Assembly: GCA_963748545.1 (NCBI GenBank)
Contig: CAVVJO010000003.1
Span: 310,001-374,000, forward strand
Source of the DNA: Roseiarcus sp963748545
Lineage (GTDB): Bacteria; Pseudomonadota; Alphaproteobacteria; Rhizobiales; Beijerinckiaceae
DNA: 64,000 bases
Reading direction: 5' to 3'
The notes below the pieces were generated by a model. It was not told the origin of the DNA, did not search any database, and saw only the letters and a list, made by a program, of their open reading frames with translations. Made by a program: the position numbers and the translations under genes. Of this stretch, positions 54,744-62,839 are shown piece by piece. Position 1 is the first letter of the stretch; each line of letters begins with the position of its first letter.

Positions 54744-55316
54744 TCACGAGGCCAAGCGTTCATAGACCCGGACCCAAAGCGGGTTTTTAACGGGAAAGAA
54801 GATTTGCTTGGCCCTTCCGACCAACATTCGATTCCCTTGCGCGGTAAGAGGGAGCCTGGCGAAGAGTTGCTGTGGGGTTCCGTAACCGGTGTAGCCGACG
54901 ATCGAGGCGCCGGGCGGCAACTCCAGCGCCCAGACTTCCGAGATCTCGTTCCATTCCCGCGAGATGGCCAGGATTTCGCGCAGCATGTCGCGGATGACCC
55001 GCTTCCTGTCTGCTGATTGAAAATATATTCGAGAATAGGCGTGTTCGAGGCTGTCAAGAATGACCGCGTCGAACCACCACTGTCCGCTATAGGCGCGGTT
55101 CGCAGCGCCGACGACCCGCATGAAAAGCCTCGGGCCCGTGAAAGTTTCCTCGCTGGGGATCCCGTTGAAGCCGGAGCGGATTTCGGCGAGAGTCTTGGCG
55201 GTCGCCGTTGCTGGCGTATCCGGCGGCTTGCGATCGCGAAGCTCGACGACGTTATGGGGTAGCGAATAAAGCTGCATCAGCGAGGCTTCTATCCGGCTCC
55301 AAACGTCCGGGGCCAT
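54744..55316 (-). CDS. Unrecognised protein, possible ADP-ribosyltransferase-like fold
   Basis: 190 residues, no signal or membrane helix. Residues 60-185 alternate as in small ADP-ribosyltransferase toxin domains: G-P-R-L-F-M-R-V-V-G, a W-W-F-D segment, S-R-E-W-N-E-I, L-E-L-P-P-G-A-S-I-V-G-Y-T-G and a late Q-I-F-F-P-V-K-N-P. An Arg, a Ser-containing strand and a Glu in roughly the R-S-E order exist, but I cannot place a convincing active site, so the assignment is tentative. Monocistronic, with no immunity-like neighbour. Confidence 0.45.
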   Translation of the reverse strand: MAPDVWSRIEASLMQLYSLPHNVVELRDRKPPDTPATATAKTLAEIRSGFNGIPSEETFTGPRLFMRVVGAANRAYSGQWWFDAVILDSLEHAYSRIYFQSADRKRVIRDMLREILAISREWNEISEVWALELPPGASIVGYTGYGTPQQLFARLPLTAQGNRMLVGRAKQIFFPVKNPLWVRVYERLAS

Positions 55317-55573
55317 GACACCCTCCTTCTTCAGGCGGCGATCCCGATCAAGCTATAGAATTGTCAGAGAAAAAGTGGAAAAGCAATGAGACAGCCGACG
55401 CGCTTGCGTGAATGGGAACCGGCCACACGGCTTCTACGACGCTCGCAGCTGGCTTCCGCGGCGCCCTCCGCTCCGCAATTTCGCGCCGTTTGGAACTCTA
55501 TCCTGATGAAAAGCTGCGTCGTATGGGTCGATCGGGATCCTGAGCGGCTGAGTCGCGTCGAAGGAACAGCCAT

Positions 55574-56836
55574 ATGATTCCCCTCTACGCAGGCCCCGTG
55601 TTCGACATGGCCCGGGAGCAGTTTCACGTCATCGCCGACCATCTTTCCATCCGCGAGGACGAGCGCGACCGTCTCCTGCTTCCGAAACGCGCCATCGTCG
55701 TTTCCTGCCCGATCCACAGAGACGACGGCCGGACGCAGGTCTTCACCGGCTACCGGGTCCAGCATCACTTGACCCTTGGGCCGACCAAGGGCGGCACGCG
55801 CTTCTCGCTCAACGTCGATATCGGGGAGATCGCGGCGCTGGCGGTGTGGATGAGCTGGAAATGCGCGCTGGCCGAACTGCCGTACGGGGGCGCGAAAGGC
55901 GGCGTCGCGGTCGATCCGCCCGCGCTCTCGTCGAGAGAGCTTGAGAATCTTTCGCGGCGCTACATGCAGGAGATGATCCCGTTCGTCGGCCCCCGGGTCG
56001 ACGTGATGGCGCCGGACATGGGCACGAACGAGCAGATCATGGCCTGGTTCATGGACACTTATTCCATGTATCAGGGCGTCACGGTGCCGGAAATCGTCAC
56101 CGGCAAGCCGGTCGGCAGCGGCGGCACGCTCGGCCGGCGCGAGGCGACCGGCCACGGCGTGGCCTTCCTCGCCTTCCGCGCGATGGAGACGCTCGGGATC
56201 GATCCGGTCGGCGCGACGGCGATCATCCAGGGCTTCGGCAACGTCGGCTCGCACGCCGCGCTCGGACTCGCAGCGCGCGGGGTCAAGATCGTTGGAGTCA
56301 GCGACCACACCGCGGCCTACTACGACCCCAAGGGACTGGTCGCTCGGGAGCTTGTGAACCACGTCGCCCGCGCCGGCAGTCTCAAGGGCTGGTCGACCGA
56401 AGCGGAGATCGACGCGCGCGCCCTGCTGGAGCAGCCCTGCGACGTGCTCGCGCCCTGCGCGGTCGAGCGCGTGATCGACGCCGATCTCGCGCGGCGCCTG
56501 CGCTGCCGGATCATCGCCGAAGGCGCCAATGGCCCGACCACGCCGGAAGCCGACAGGGTTTTGGCGGAGCGCAACGACGGGATCTTCGTCATCCCGGATA
56601 TCCTGTGCAACGCCGGCGGCGTCATCGTCAGCTATTTCGAATGGGTGCAGGACCTGGCGCAGTATTTCTGGTCGCGCGACGAGGTGATGGACCGGCTCGA
56701 GCGGGCGCTCGACCGCAGTTGGGCGACGGTCGTCGCCCGCGCCAAGCGCGACGGCGTCGCCAACCGCACCGCCGCCATGGCGATCGGCGTCGAGCGGGTG
56801 ATGAAGGCGAAGCAGGCGCGAGGGCTGTTTCCATGA
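55574..56836 (+). CDS. gdhA: Glutamate dehydrogenase
   Basis: 420 residues, Glu/Leu/Phe/Val dehydrogenase family. It interconverts glutamate with 2-oxoglutarate and ammonia. The catalytic Lys is in P-Y-G-G-A-K-G-G (K108), with G-P-T-K-G-G-T-R-F upstream. The Rossmann loop G-F-G-N-V-G-S-H-A is near residue 219. The compact length (420) indicates the hexameric catabolic or dual type. A short frame ending in ATGA at the start may be a leader. It is coupled to a GNAT gene, and a glutamate symporter is convergent. Confidence 0.92.
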   Translation: MIPLYAGPVFDMAREQFHVIADHLSIREDERDRLLLPKRAIVVSCPIHRDDGRTQVFTGYRVQHHLTLGPTKGGTRFSLNVDIGEIAALAVWMSWKCALAELPYGGAKGGVAVDPPALSSRELENLSRRYMQEMIPFVGPRVDVMAPDMGTNEQIMAWFMDTYSMYQGVTVPEIVTGKPVGSGGTLGRREATGHGVAFLAFRAMETLGIDPVGATAIIQGFGNVGSHAALGLAARGVKIVGVSDHTAAYYDPKGLVARELVNHVARAGSLKGWSTEAEIDARALLEQPCDVLAPCAVERVIDADLARRLRCRIIAEGANGPTTPEADRVLAERNDGIFVIPDILCNAGGVIVSYFEWVQDLAQYFWSRDEVMDRLERALDRSWATVVARAKRDGVANRTAAMAIGVERVMKAKQARGLFP

Positions 56837-57378
56837 GGCAAGACCAGAACGCGACGATTGTTGTCCGCGACGCGGTCGAGGCCGACATTTCGGCCGTGCA
56901 GGCTATCTATGCGCATTACGTCCTGTCCTCGCTCGCGACCTTCGAGGAGACGCCGCCCGCGCTCGAGGTGATGCTCGCGCGCCGCCGCGCCGTCGTCGAG
57001 AACGGCCTGCCGTATCTGGTTGCGGAGCGGAATCGCGAGGTGGCGGGCTATGCCTACGCCGGGGCCTATCACGCACGCCCCGCCTATCGCTTCACGGTCG
57101 AGGACTCGGTCTATATCGCCGACGGGCTGCGTGGCCGCGGCGTGGGAACTGCGCTGCTCCGCGGCCTGATCGAACGTTGCGAGGCCGGCCCGTGGCGGCA
57201 GATGATCGCGGTCGTCGGCGACAGCGCCAACGCCGGCTCGATCGCGCTGCACCGGCGCTTCGGGTTCGAGCGCGTCGGCGTTCTGCGATCGGTGGGCTAT
57301 AAGTTTGGCCGCTGGGTCGATGCGCCGATCCTTCAGCGCCCCCTCGGCGCGGGCGATAGCCAGGCGCCGACCTACTGA
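56833..57378 (+). CDS. GNAT family N-acetyltransferase
   Basis: 181 residues, PAT/YncA-like (phosphinothricin or methionine-sulfone type): V-V-R-D-A-V-E-A-D-I-S-A-V-Q-A-I-Y at the N-terminus, acetyl-CoA loop G-L-R-G-R-G-V-G-T-A-L-L near 108 and N-A-G-S-I-A-L-H-R-R-F-G-F near 136. It acetylates a small amine or amino-acid analogue. The ATG overlaps the gdhA stop (ATGA), so the two are coexpressed. Confidence 0.9.
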   Translation: MRQDQNATIVVRDAVEADISAVQAIYAHYVLSSLATFEETPPALEVMLARRRAVVENGLPYLVAERNREVAGYAYAGAYHARPAYRFTVEDSVYIADGLRGRGVGTALLRGLIERCEAGPWRQMIAVVGDSANAGSIALHRRFGFERVGVLRSVGYKFGRWVDAPILQRPLGAGDSQAPTY

Positions 57379-58568
57379 ACCAGAAACCCGATCGCCGCCG
57401 CGTTGGCGAGGTCGATGAAGAAGGCGGAGACCAGCGGCAGAATGATGAAGGCCATGGGCGCCGCGCCATGCGCCTTGGTCACCGAGGTCATGTTGGCGAT
57501 CGCCGTCGGCGTCGCGCCGAGCACGACGCCGACGAAGCCCGCGACCAGCACCGCCGCGTCATAGCCTCCGCCCATGGCGGGAAAGACAGCGACGACCGCA
57601 AAGAGGATCGCGGCGAGCGTCTGCAGGGCGAGTACGACGAACAGCGTCGCTCCCAGCCCGGCGACCGACCAGAGCTGCATGCTCATCAGCGACATGGCGA
57701 GAAAAACGTTGAGCGAGAAATCGGAGACAAGCGCGAGCGATCGTGTGCGCGACGGCCAGGGGAGCTCTGGAGCAAGGCGCGGAATCGTGTTGGTGAGCAC
57801 GATCGCGGTCAGAAGGCAGGCGACGAACGGCGGCAGCCTCAGTCCGAGGTCGGCGAGCGCCTGGTGCACCGCCAGTCCAATCAGGATCGCCACGCTGAGC
57901 ACGAGCATGGCGCCCATGAGCGCCACATGGTCGATGTCGTCCTTTCCGCGGGCGTCGGGCAATCCGAGGACCGGCGGCGCGTCGCGTTTGCCGGCAAGGC
58001 CGTAACGGGCGATGAGGAACTTCGCGGTCGGGCCGCCGACAAGGCTCGCAGCGACAAGTCCGAGCGTCGCCGAGGCGACGCCGATCTCCATCGCATGCTT
58101 CAGCCCGAAACGCGCCTCGATCATCGGCGCCCAGGCGATGGTGGTGCCGTGGCCGCCGATCAGAGCCGCCGACCCGAGGAGCGCCGTCACCCCGTTCGGC
58201 AGGCCGAGCATCGCCGCGCCGCCTGCTGCGATCAGGTTCTGGATGACCAGGAAGACAAGCGTCAGCGCGAGCAGTTTCGCCAGGGGCTTGCCGCCAGCGA
58301 CGAGGTCGTCGAATTTGGCGTTCAGCCCGATTCCGGTGAAGAAATACAATAGCAGCGTGTCGCGGGCGTCGAGGTCGAAGACGACCTTGAGGCCGAATCC
58401 CTCGAACAAGCCCAGCGTGGCGAGCGAGGCCAAGAGGCCGCCGGTGACAGCCTCGGGGATGTTCCAGCGCCCCAGCGGCTTGATCAGGCGATTGAGACCG
58501 GCGCCGACGAAAAACACGACGATCGCGATGGTGAAGGTTTCGAGGCCGGGCGTTTCGAGGGTTCGCAT
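57372..58568 (-). CDS. gltS: Sodium/glutamate symporter
   Basis: 398 residues, about 11 membrane helices in two inverted halves typical of GltS (A-A-L-I-G-G-H-G-T-T and G-V-V-L-G-A-T-P-T-A-I-A-N-M re-entrant loops). It imports glutamate with sodium. Its stop overlaps the convergent GNAT stop by 7 bases. Together with gdhA this forms a small glutamate-use locus. Confidence 0.93.
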   Translation of the reverse strand: MRTLETPGLETFTIAIVVFFVGAGLNRLIKPLGRWNIPEAVTGGLLASLATLGLFEGFGLKVVFDLDARDTLLLYFFTGIGLNAKFDDLVAGGKPLAKLLALTLVFLVIQNLIAAGGAAMLGLPNGVTALLGSAALIGGHGTTIAWAPMIEARFGLKHAMEIGVASATLGLVAASLVGGPTAKFLIARYGLAGKRDAPPVLGLPDARGKDDIDHVALMGAMLVLSVAILIGLAVHQALADLGLRLPPFVACLLTAIVLTNTIPRLAPELPWPSRTRSLALVSDFSLNVFLAMSLMSMQLWSVAGLGATLFVVLALQTLAAILFAVVAVFPAMGGGYDAAVLVAGFVGVVLGATPTAIANMTSVTKAHGAAPMAFIILPLVSAFFIDLANAAAIGFLVQ

Positions 58569-58730
58569 CAAGGGTCCGGCGTCGGGCGAAGAGGGGAGGC
58601 CGTCGCCTCGGGGCGAGACAACACCAATTTGTCGTGGGCGACAACATTCACCGGCGGCTTCGGCCCCTGTGACCGCAAAGGACGAAGGGACGCGAAGGCC
58701 ATCTTCAGGCTCTCCGGCCCTTTTTGGCGT

Positions 58731-59490
58731 CTAACGGCTGTCCGCAGACAGCGTCTTCACCACCCCGACGATCGGTCCGATCGGCTCCAGTTCGTCGTCG
58801 CGCTTGAGCTCGGGCGCGTAGAGCGAGGAGAGCGAGCCGTCGAGAAACAGCGCGTTGCGGCATCCGACGCCGTCGCGGAAGAGTCTCTGCGAAGGCGTCG
58901 AAGGTGACAGGCTGCTCGGCGATTGCGAACACGACCTCGCCGCGGTCGTCCACGCCGACTCCGTTGCGGATCTTGGCCGAGGTGCCGTCCGGGCGGATCT
59001 TGGGGTGGATGCGGCCGTCGATCACCAGCATCGGGCCCGACTGGGTCGCGTAGCGGACGGCGGGCGGAGCCGCGAGATAGCGGCCCGTCTCGGTCACGCC
59101 CGCGATCCCGTCTCCGATCCAGAACACGCCGTTCGGCTTCATGTGGAAATTGGTTGCGCCGTCGCCGCGCGTGTCGGCGCCATGGACGAGCCGATTCCTC
59201 TCGACATAAAGCCCGACAGGCGACTGGTCCTCCCGGAACATGCCGGCGTTCATGGCGAAGACGAGCCGCTCGCCCTGTTTGCGCAGGACGTCGGCGACGG
59301 CGCCGAGCGAACCGAACGGGCGGTCGTCAGGCCCCTTCCAGAACAAGCGGAGGTCGTCTCGCCGCGGGTCGAATGCGCAGACGGTGAAGGACGCGCCGTC
59401 GAAACTTTTCGGCGCGCAGGCCGCGGCCGCGGGCAAAGCGGTCCAAAGCTCAACGACCAGAAGCCAGGCGGCGAACCCGTCCCGCCGCAT
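58731..59490 (-). CDS. Secreted phosphodiester glycosidase (NAGPA family), frameshifted
   Basis: About 252 residues. Signal peptide (A-A-W-L-L-V-V-E-L-W-T-A-L-P-A-A-A), then the NAGPA fold: F-A-M-N-A-G-M-F, P-V-G-L-Y-V-E, K-P-N-G-V-F and S-G-P-M-L-V. Near 58886 one extra base breaks the frame, 3 bases from a GAGTC site. Removing it restores F-A-R-L-F-R-D-G-V-G-C-R-N-A-L-F-L-D-G and an ordinary C-terminus. Relatives cleave sugar phosphodiesters in the periplasm. Confidence 0.85.
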
Positions 59491-59694
59491 CGCAATCTCC
59501 AAACCCGGCCTCAAGTTCCGCCCCGGCCTCGCCTCGAGGCGGCGGCGTGCGGCGAATCCCGACGCGAGGAAAGAATAGCCTGTCAAACGCTTTTGCGCCA
59601 CGGCGACCCTGCAATCCCTGGGGGTCGTCGTGCGAGCGCCAAGCGACATACGTCTCGCCCCGTTCCCTGCGTATGCGTATTGTTTACAGTCGTC

Positions 59695-59723
59695 TTGCAT
59701 TGTCACAAAAGTGCTGATACTGT
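59695..59723 (+). promoter_or_regulatory. Candidate promoter of the PEP-CTERM gene
   Basis: TTGCAT (59695-59700) and TACTGT (59718-59723) with a 17-base spacer, about 60 bases before the ATG, in a markedly AT-rich segment. GTTAAC overlaps the -10, and a second ACTGTTGATAAC follows. Confidence 0.4.
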
Positions 59724-59782
59724 TAACATACGGGAAACTGTTGATAACGGGGACCCGGGGAACCCTATAGGGGGATTGTGAA

Positions 59783-60334
59783 ATGAACATAAAGACACTG
59801 GCTTTGGCTCTGGCGCTCGCCCCGGCGGCTATCGGAGTCGCACATGCGGCAACCTATACTTTGACGTTCACCGGCACGGACTTCACGGGGTTTGCGAATG
59901 ACACGCTGACTGTGACGTTGAACGGTCTGGCGCCAGGCAAGCAAGGATATACTGGCGGCCCGCTTCAGACCTGGGCGTTCTCAAATTCGGGTGAAGGCGG
60001 CGGTTGGGTGGATTTCTGGCAGGACGGCGAGACGATCAGCATCGAAGCCGATAGCATCAATGACCCCTACATGATCGCCTCGAGCCCGTTTTTCACGACG
60101 ACGGCTCCCGGACCCTGGCAGAGCGTTAGCTTTCCCGGGATCACCAACAACCATGGAACCGAGGTCATCCCGCTGGTCAACAACGAGTGTTGCTCAGATT
60201 CCCGCGGCAACGCGGATACCTTGACGATCGTCGCGGTGCCGGAAGGCTCGACCTGGGCGCTGATGGCGGTTGGCTTTGCTGGCCTCGCTTTCGCGGGCTT
60301 CCGCCGGGACCGCGCGACCGCCATCGCGCTGTAA
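59783..60334 (+). CDS. Exported protein with PEP-CTERM-like tail
   Basis: 183 residues. Signal peptide (A-L-A-L-A-L-A-P-A-A-I-G-V-A-H-A). The beta-rich body contains two adjacent Cys (E-C-C-S). The C-terminus is V-P-E-G-S-T-W-A-L-M-A-V-G-F-A-G-L-A-F-A plus Arg, a PEP-CTERM sorting signal in which the second Pro is Gly. Expected fate is exosortase processing at the outer surface or during polysaccharide export. A terminator follows. Confidence 0.82.
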   Translation: MNIKTLALALALAPAAIGVAHAATYTLTFTGTDFTGFANDTLTVTLNGLAPGKQGYTGGPLQTWAFSNSGEGGGWVDFWQDGETISIEADSINDPYMIASSPFFTTTAPGPWQSVSFPGITNNHGTEVIPLVNNECCSDSRGNADTLTIVAVPEGSTWALMAVGFAGLAFAGFRRDRATAIAL

Positions 60335-60421
60335 TGGGAGGGCTTTGAGCTTTCGAAAATTCGCCCATCGCCAGGCCGTGTGAAAACATAGCAACTCCTG
60401 TCGAAGCGACTCAGATTTGGA

Positions 60422-60451
60422 GGGCCGCATCAGCCCGATGCGGCCCTTTTT
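60422..60451 (+). terminator. Rho-independent terminator
   Basis: GGGCCGCATC (60422-60431), loop AGCCC, GATGCGGCCC (60437-60446), TTTTT. A perfect ten-pair stem with a T-tract on the plus strand, 87 bases after the stop of the first PEP-CTERM gene. The minus-strand gene beyond it ends before reaching it. Confidence 0.95.
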
Positions 60452-60559
60452 CATGCGCGGCGTTCTAGGCGAACAGACGGCGTGGACCGCCCGGACGGTC
60501 GGGTGAAAACGACCTCGAAGGTCGGCCCCGGCGCGGCGTCGATGATCGCGATCCGTCCG

Positions 60560-61249
60560 TCAGAGCGCCGCGACCGGGGCGCGGCGGGCGCGGTAGCCGG
60601 CCAAGGCGAGGCCGGCGAAGCCGAGGCCCATCATCGCCCAGGTCGAGAGTTCGGGGACCGGCACGACCGCGAACTCGAACGCGCTTCCGTTGGTTGCGGA
60701 GAAACTGACGCTCTCGAACTTCAGGGTCGTGGCGAACAAGGTCAGGTAGCCCGGCGCGCCGGTGTTTGACCCGAACAAAGCGTTCTGGTCGATCGCGCCG
60801 ATTGGATCCTGTCCAGCCGGGTCGGAGTAGAAGGTCACCGTATTGTCGTTGTTCGGCGATCCCCAAACGACGCGCAGCTCCGTGCCCGACAGCGCGAACA
60901 AGCCCGCGGCGTTCGACGTCCCGATATTGATCCAGCTATGAGAGATGTCCAAAATCCCGGCGTATCCCCCCGAGCCGCCTTGGCCCCAGGGGTCCCAGCC
61001 GTTATTGCCTTGGCCTGGATTCGGCGCGGCCTGTCCGAACCGACCCTGGACGAGCGTCGTGTTCGGCCCTGCCGTCCAAGTCGCGCCGCTATTGGTCGAG
61101 GTCGCGATCGGGGACGGTTGAGCCATGTTTGGGAAATCCGCGGGATTGACCGTTCCCTCGTCAAAGGCCGTAACCCCCGCGTAAACGGCGGTCGCGGTCA
61201 ACGACAGGGCCAGCGCGGCGGCGGGGAGACAAGATAATTTGATGGACAA
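60560..61249 (-). CDS. PEP-CTERM sorting domain protein
   Basis: 229 residues. Signal peptide (L-P-A-A-A-L-A-L-S-L-T-A-T-A-V-Y-A), a Gly/Asn-rich beta body, and a canonical alphaproteobacterial tail V-P-E-L-S-T-W-A-M-M-G-L-G-F-A-G-L-A-L-A followed by Y-R-A-R-R. The start appears to be TTG at 61249 with GAGGGG upstream, since no ATG precedes the signal peptide. Convergent with the other PEP-CTERM gene. No exosortase gene is in the window. Confidence 0.85.
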   Translation of the reverse strand: MSIKLSCLPAAALALSLTATAVYAGVTAFDEGTVNPADFPNMAQPSPIATSTNSGATWTAGPNTTLVQGRFGQAAPNPGQGNNGWDPWGQGGSGGYAGILDISHSWINIGTSNAAGLFALSGTELRVVWGSPNNDNTVTFYSDPAGQDPIGAIDQNALFGSNTGAPGYLTLFATTLKFESVSFSATNGSAFEFAVVPVPELSTWAMMGLGFAGLALAGYRARRAPVAAL

Positions 61250-61312
61250 GGAGAACCCCTCGACAGTGGATGTGAACGATGGTTCTCGTGCTAATGAATA
61301 AATGGGTACGCC

Positions 61313-61343
61313 GTCAACATCGTTTGTTGACGACAGTTAACTG
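61313..61343. promoter_or_regulatory. Palindromes upstream of the second PEP-CTERM gene
   Basis: An inverted pair GTCAAC (61313-61318) / GTTGAC (61326-61331) and a perfect palindrome CAGTTAACTG (61334-61343). On the minus strand the GTTGACG could double as a -35. The GTTAAC core recurs upstream of the other PEP-CTERM gene at 59722-59727. Possible shared regulator site. Confidence 0.35.
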
Positions 61344-61426
61344 CCGGCTCGTCGATCGCGGCTGCGGGCGGAGGGATGGTTTTGACCGGCGCCGTCGCGC
61401 CGAGATCGCCTGCGGATCAGGAGCGG

Positions 61427-62839
61427 TCAGAGCACCTTGCCGGGGTTCATCACCCCGTTCGGGTCGAGCGAGCTCTTCACGGCGCGCATGACGGCAAGAG
61501 CGCCAGGGTCCTTGGTGGCCGCGAGCAGATGCCGCTTCAGCCTTCCGACGCCGTGCTCGGCCGAGAACGACCCGCCCATTCGCGCCACGATCCCATGCAC
61601 CACTTCGTTCATCGCGTCCCAGCGTGCGAGATAGGCCGCCTTGTCTGCGCCGACCGGCTGCGACACGTTGAAATGGATGTTGCCGTCGCCGAGATGGCCG
61701 AAGGGGCATACCCGCGCTCCCGGCTCGAACGCTTCGACCGCCTTCGTCGCTTCTTCAAGGAAGGCGGGCGCGTCGCCGACCGCCACCGACACGTCGTGCT
61801 TGATCGAGCCGCCTTCCTGAATCTGCGCCTCCGGAATCGATTCCCGCAGCTTCCAGAATTCGTGGCGCTGGTCGAGCGAAGCGGCCAGCGCCGCGTCGTC
61901 GATCACGCCGGCCTCGAACGCGGCTTCGAGCATGGCCCCGAAGGCCTCCTCGAAGCCGTCCTCGATCTGCGACGACGCCTCGATCAGCACGTACCAGGGA
62001 TGGTCGCCGGCGAGCGGCGCGCGGGCGAGGCCGTGGCCGACCGTGATGGCGTAGGCGAAGCGGGCGATCAGCTCGAAACTGGTCACGCTTGCGCCGAGCC
62101 GCTGGCGCGCGATGCGCAAGAGGTCGAGGGCCTTCGCCGGGCTCTCAAGCCCGACAAAGGCGGTCGCCCGCGCGCGCGGATTGGGAAAGAGGCGCAGAGA
62201 CGCTGCGGTGATCACGCCGAGCGTCCCCTCGGACCCGACGAACAGGCTCTTCACGTCGTAGCCGGTGTTGTCCTTGCGCAGCTTCGAGAGCGCGTTGACG
62301 ATCCGCCCGTCGGCCAAAACCGCCTCGACGCCGGTGACGAGATCGCGGGCGTTGCCGTAGGCGATCACGGTTACGCCCCCGGCGTTGGTCGCGGCGTTTC
62401 CGCCGATGGTGCAGGTGCCCTCCGCGGCGAGCGACAGGGGAAAAAGACGGTCGGCTTCGAGCGCAGCCGCCTGCGCTTCGGCGAGCGTCACGCCCGCCTC
62501 GCAAATCATGACGTCGGCGTGCGGGTCGATCTCGCGGATGCGCTTCAGCCGCTGCGTCGAGAGGATGATCTCGTTTCCGGTTTCGTCGGGCGTCTGGCCG
62601 CCGACCAGGCCGGTGTTGCCGCCCTGGGGCGTGACCCCGATTCGGGCCTCGTTGCAAAAGGCGAGGACTTTCGCGACCTCCGCGGTCGACCCGGGGCGGA
62701 CCAACGCGAGCGCCTTGCCCTGGTAGAGGCCGCGCGGCTCGAGGAGGGCGCCTGCAGTCAACTGCGGATCGGTTAGCGCGTGGTTCGGGCCGACGATGCG
62801 AATCAGCGCCTCGATGGCGGCCTGGCGTTCCATGATCAT
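61427..62839 (-). CDS. FAD-linked D-2-hydroxyacid dehydrogenase (GlcD/Dld-like)
   Basis: 470 residues, VAO-type flavoprotein. The FAD-binding PP-loop region reads G-V-T-P-Q-G-G-N-T-G-L-V-G-G, and I-G-G-N-A-A-T-N-A-G-G-V follows at about residue 138. C-terminal metal-type motifs G-H-L-G-D-G-N-I-H-F-N and E-H-G-V-G are intact. It oxidises D-lactate, D-2-hydroxyglutarate or similar acids and feeds electrons to the respiratory chain. Its start overlaps the stop of the upstream methyltransferase (ATGA). Confidence 0.9.
   Translation of the reverse strand: MIMERQAAIEALIRIVGPNHALTDPQLTAGALLEPRGLYQGKALALVRPGSTAEVAKVLAFCNEARIGVTPQGGNTGLVGGQTPDETGNEIILSTQRLKRIREIDPHADVMICEAGVTLAEAQAAALEADRLFPLSLAAEGTCTIGGNAATNAGGVTVIAYGNARDLVTGVEAVLADGRIVNALSKLRKDNTGYDVKSLFVGSEGTLGVITAASLRLFPNPRARATAFVGLESPAKALDLLRIARQRLGASVTSFELIARFAYAITVGHGLARAPLAGDHPWYVLIEASSQIEDGFEEAFGAMLEAAFEAGVIDDAALAASLDQRHEFWKLRESIPEAQIQEGGSIKHDVSVAVGDAPAFLEEATKAVEAFEPGARVCPFGHLGDGNIHFNVSQPVGADKAAYLARWDAMNEVVHGIVARMGGSFSAEHGVGRLKRHLLAATKDPGALAVMRAVKSSLDPNGVMNPGKVL

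Noticed and set aside
55386..55577. 63-codon frame overlapping the gdhA start by ATGA
   Set aside because: The overlap is suggestive of a leader peptide, but the translation has no recognisable character and no Shine-Dalgarno was found. Kept only as a remark under gdhA.
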